Shown: one piece after another, positions 62,129 to 64,000 of the stretch
How positions within the stretch are numbered: the stretch's first letter is position 1
Layout of the letters: every line of letters starts with the position of its first letter
DNA from: Bacteroidota bacterium
GTDB taxonomy: Bacteria; Bacteroidota; Bacteroidia; Sphingobacteriales; Sphingobacteriaceae
Direction: 5' to 3'
Length of the DNA stretch: 64,000 nt
NCBI GenBank assembly: GCA_023450085.1
Contig: JAEXHI010000034.1
Span: 72,010 to 136,009 of the forward strand
Notes under the pieces: model-generated
Databases searched by the model: none
What the model was told of the DNA's origin: nothing
The model's input: the letters and a program-made list of their open reading frames with translations, nothing else
Made by a program: the position numbers and the translations under genes

Positions 62129-63868
62129 ATGAATTTATTACTCGAGTATCTCAAAACACATAAGTGGGTAGTAGTACTTGCACTATTTTTAGCTGCAGTA
62201 AATATAGGCTTCTCCCTTATGGACCCATATTTTACAGGTCAAATTGTTGACCGCTTTATTGAAAGGAAGGACAACCTTGAACGCACCGAATATATTTGGG
62301 GCGTACTAGGCTTAGTTGGCTTGGCTATTGGCGCAGCCATGGTGTCCAGAATTGCCAAAAACTTTCAAGATTATTTCACCAATATCATTGTACAAAAGGT
62401 AGGTGCCAAAATGTATGCTGATGGTTTACAACATTCATTAGAGTTACCCTATCAGGTTTTTGAAGACCAACGTAGTGGTGAAACTTTAGGTGTTTTACAA
62501 AAGGTTAGGCTTGATTGTGAAAAATTCATCACCTCTTTCATCAGCATCCTTTTTGTAAGTTTAATCGGGATGGTTTTCGTTATCGTTTATTCTTTATCGG
62601 TAAGCTACAAGGTAACGTTAATTTACACTGCTTCTATTCCAGTTATTGCCTTTATCAGTTGGTTTTTAAGTAGAAAAATCAAGACTATACAACGTTCTAT
62701 TGTGGCTGAAACTACCGCATTGGCAGGCTCCACTACAGAATCACTTAGGAATATTGAATTGGTGAAAAGCTTAGGTTTGGCTAACCAAGAAATTGAAAGG
62801 CTTAACAAAACGACTTACAAGATTTTGGGCCTAGAGCTTAAGAAAGTAAAGTTTGTTAGAAGTATGAGCTTTGTACAGGGTACTACAGTAAATTTGGTAC
62901 GCAGTATCATGATCGTGGTACTATTGATCCTAATTTTTGACAATACTATTTCTCCTGGACAATACTTCTCCTTCTTGTTTTATTCGTTCTTTCTATTTGG
63001 CCCACTTCAGGAGCTCGGTAACGTGATTTTAGCTTGGAGAGAAGCAGAAGTATCGTTGGGCAGATTTAAAGCAATCCTAAGCACTCCTATTGACAAAAAG
63101 CCAGAAAACCCGAAGCCACTTCATAAAATAGAACAACTTACCTTTAATGACATCAGCTTTAAACATCTTACAGGTAAGAACAATGCCCTGAACCATATCA
63201 ACTTTAGCGTAAGCAAAGGAGAAACGATTGCTTTTGTTGGTCCATCTGGTTCTGGTAAAACTACTTTAGTGAAATTATTGGTTGGTCTTTATCAACCTGT
63301 AGAAGGAAATGTATTTTACAATAACATCTCCGGCAAGGAGATCAACCTTGATCAATTGAGGGAAAAAATTGGCTTCGTAACGCAAGACACCCAACTGTTT
63401 TCGGGAACGATTAGAGAGAACTTACAGTTCGTAAAGCCTAATGCCAGCGATGAAGAATGTTTAAAGGTACTTAGACAAGCGGCTTGCCACACTTTATTAG
63501 CTAGAGCCGATAAAGGTCTGGATAGCGTTATTGGCGAAGGCGGTGTAAAAGTTTCGGGCGGTGAAAAGCAGCGACTATCCATTGCTAGAGCTTTATTGCG
63601 TAATCCAGATATTTTGGTGTTTGATGAGGCTACTTCGTCACTAGATTCAATTACTGAAGAGGAAATTACGGCAACGATTAAAGACGTTTCTAAATTGAGT
63701 GAACAGATTACCATTTTAATTGCTCACCGCCTATCTACGATTCGCCATGCCGATAGAATTTATGTTTTAGAAAAAGGTCAGATTACCGAGCAGGGAAAAC
63801 ACGAAGATTTACTAGAAGAAAAAGGATTGTACTACGCCATGTGGAGACAACAAGTTGGAGAGAGGTAA
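62129..63868 (+). CDS. ABC transporter, MsbA-like exporter half
   Basis: A 579-residue fused membrane/ATPase protein. Six membrane helices (~15-300), then the nucleotide-binding domain with Walker A GPSGSGKTT, signature VSGGEKQRLS, and DEATSSLDS. It works as a dimer. The family includes lipid A flippases and drug exporters; no substrate can be read. The ATG at 62129 (MNLLLEYL) is used; an upstream TTG in the promoter is rejected. Confidence 0.93.
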   Translation: MNLLLEYLKTHKWVVVLALFLAAVNIGFSLMDPYFTGQIVDRFIERKDNLERTEYIWGVLGLVGLAIGAAMVSRIAKNFQDYFTNIIVQKVGAKMYADGLQHSLELPYQVFEDQRSGETLGVLQKVRLDCEKFITSFISILFVSLIGMVFVIVYSLSVSYKVTLIYTASIPVIAFISWFLSRKIKTIQRSIVAETTALAGSTTESLRNIELVKSLGLANQEIERLNKTTYKILGLELKKVKFVRSMSFVQGTTVNLVRSIMIVVLLILIFDNTISPGQYFSFLFYSFFLFGPLQELGNVILAWREAEVSLGRFKAILSTPIDKKPENPKPLHKIEQLTFNDISFKHLTGKNNALNHINFSVSKGETIAFVGPSGSGKTTLVKLLVGLYQPVEGNVFYNNISGKEINLDQLREKIGFVTQDTQLFSGTIRENLQFVKPNASDEECLKVLRQAACHTLLARADKGLDSVIGEGGVKVSGGEKQRLSIARALLRNPDILVFDEATSSLDSITEEEITATIKDVSKLSEQITILIAHRLSTIRHADRIYVLEKGQITEQGKHEDLLEEKGLYYAMWRQQVGER

Positions 63869-63940
63869 TTAACAATTTGTCATTCTTGTAAAGGTTTAGT
63901 AATTCGGTAACAGATTTGATTTTAGCTGGGCATTAATTTA

Positions 63941-64000
63941 TTATTCTTTTTGATTTTCATTTTTAGCCATTTCAATCGGCGTTATCCCTCCTATTCCTTG
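63941..64000 (-). CDS. 3' end of a gene cut by the window edge, possibly IS3-type transposase
   Basis: Nineteen codons up to a TAA: QGIGGITPIEMAKNENQKE. The pattern G-x-G-G-x-T-P-x-E is typical of the very C-terminus of IS3-family transposases (OrfB), where it follows the last catalytic region. The fragment is short, so this is a guess; it might be another protein. Confidence 0.4.
   Translation of the reverse strand, partial: QGIGGITPIEMAKNENQKE

Overview
The window looks like a chromosomal segment from a Bacteroidota bacterium, most likely Sphingobacteriaceae and close to Pedobacter. This is inferred from AT-rich DNA, TAnnTTTG-type -7 promoter boxes, SusC-like TonB plug proteins, a 7TMR-DISM receptor, GH30 enzymes, the SpoIIM/MoxR/DUF58/DUF4129 cluster, and the gene order rplM-rpsI-rpsB-tsf. 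No tRNA, rRNA or CRISPR array was seen.

Layout. 0.3-3.7 kb: SNF2-type helicase and two tandem small paralogous proteins. 3.7-4.35 kb: a GIY-YIG nuclease gene flanked by two copies of a palindromic repeat. 4.4-10.6 kb (minus): YifB/ComM ATPase, pfkA, a DsbD split over three genes, birA. 10.6-15 kb (plus): rsfS, ftsH, a LUD-domain protein, a ketoacyl-ACP-synthase-III-like enzyme. 15.1-16.6 kb (minus): a secreted TPR protein. 16.7-23 kb: an accessory island with an HlyD adaptor, a C39-peptidase ABC exporter, a small HTH protein, three short double-glycine-leader peptides (one of 48 aa that is easy to miss), a CPBP membrane protease, two tiny membrane peptides and several relics. 23-25.5 kb: lipoprotein, zinc-ribbon coiled-coil protein, Nif3-like protein. 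25.8-31 kb: a 7TMR-DISM receptor fused to a transposase-type zinc ribbon, followed by two secreted GH30 glycosidases. 31-35.3 kb: TM2 and DUF2752 proteins, mfd. 35.5-42.7 kb: DUF58, MoxR, DUF4350, DUF4129, a membrane protein, SpoIIM-like, with a divergent RDD gene. 42.7-46.2 kb: SGNH hydrolase, DUF2752, DUF5684, lipB, phosphopantetheinyl transferase, dcd. 46.4-51.8 kb: two tandem barrel-less TonB-plug proteins. 51.8-53.5 kb: enoyl-CoA isomerase and 2,4-dienoyl-CoA reductase. 53.6-56.2 kb: small membrane protein, rhodanese, DUF4407, ORF6N protein. 56.6-63.9 kb: rplM, rpsI, rpsB, tsf, nagA, pyrH, frr and an ABC exporter. The right edge cuts what may be an IS3-type transposase.

How the genes fit together. 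The best candidate for an undescribed system is the 16.7-22.6 kb island. It exports short leader peptides and appears to have grown by tandem duplication of a promoter-leader cassette: the promoter and leader are kept almost unchanged while the core peptide has been replaced. A second lead is the membrane receptor with a transposase-derived DNA-binding-like tail upstream of the GH30 pair. A third is the GIY-YIG gene bracketed by the same repeat element. The rest is mostly housekeeping. The isomerase/reductase pair gives the two auxiliary steps of unsaturated fatty acid beta-oxidation, and the ribosomal block continues into pyrH and frr.
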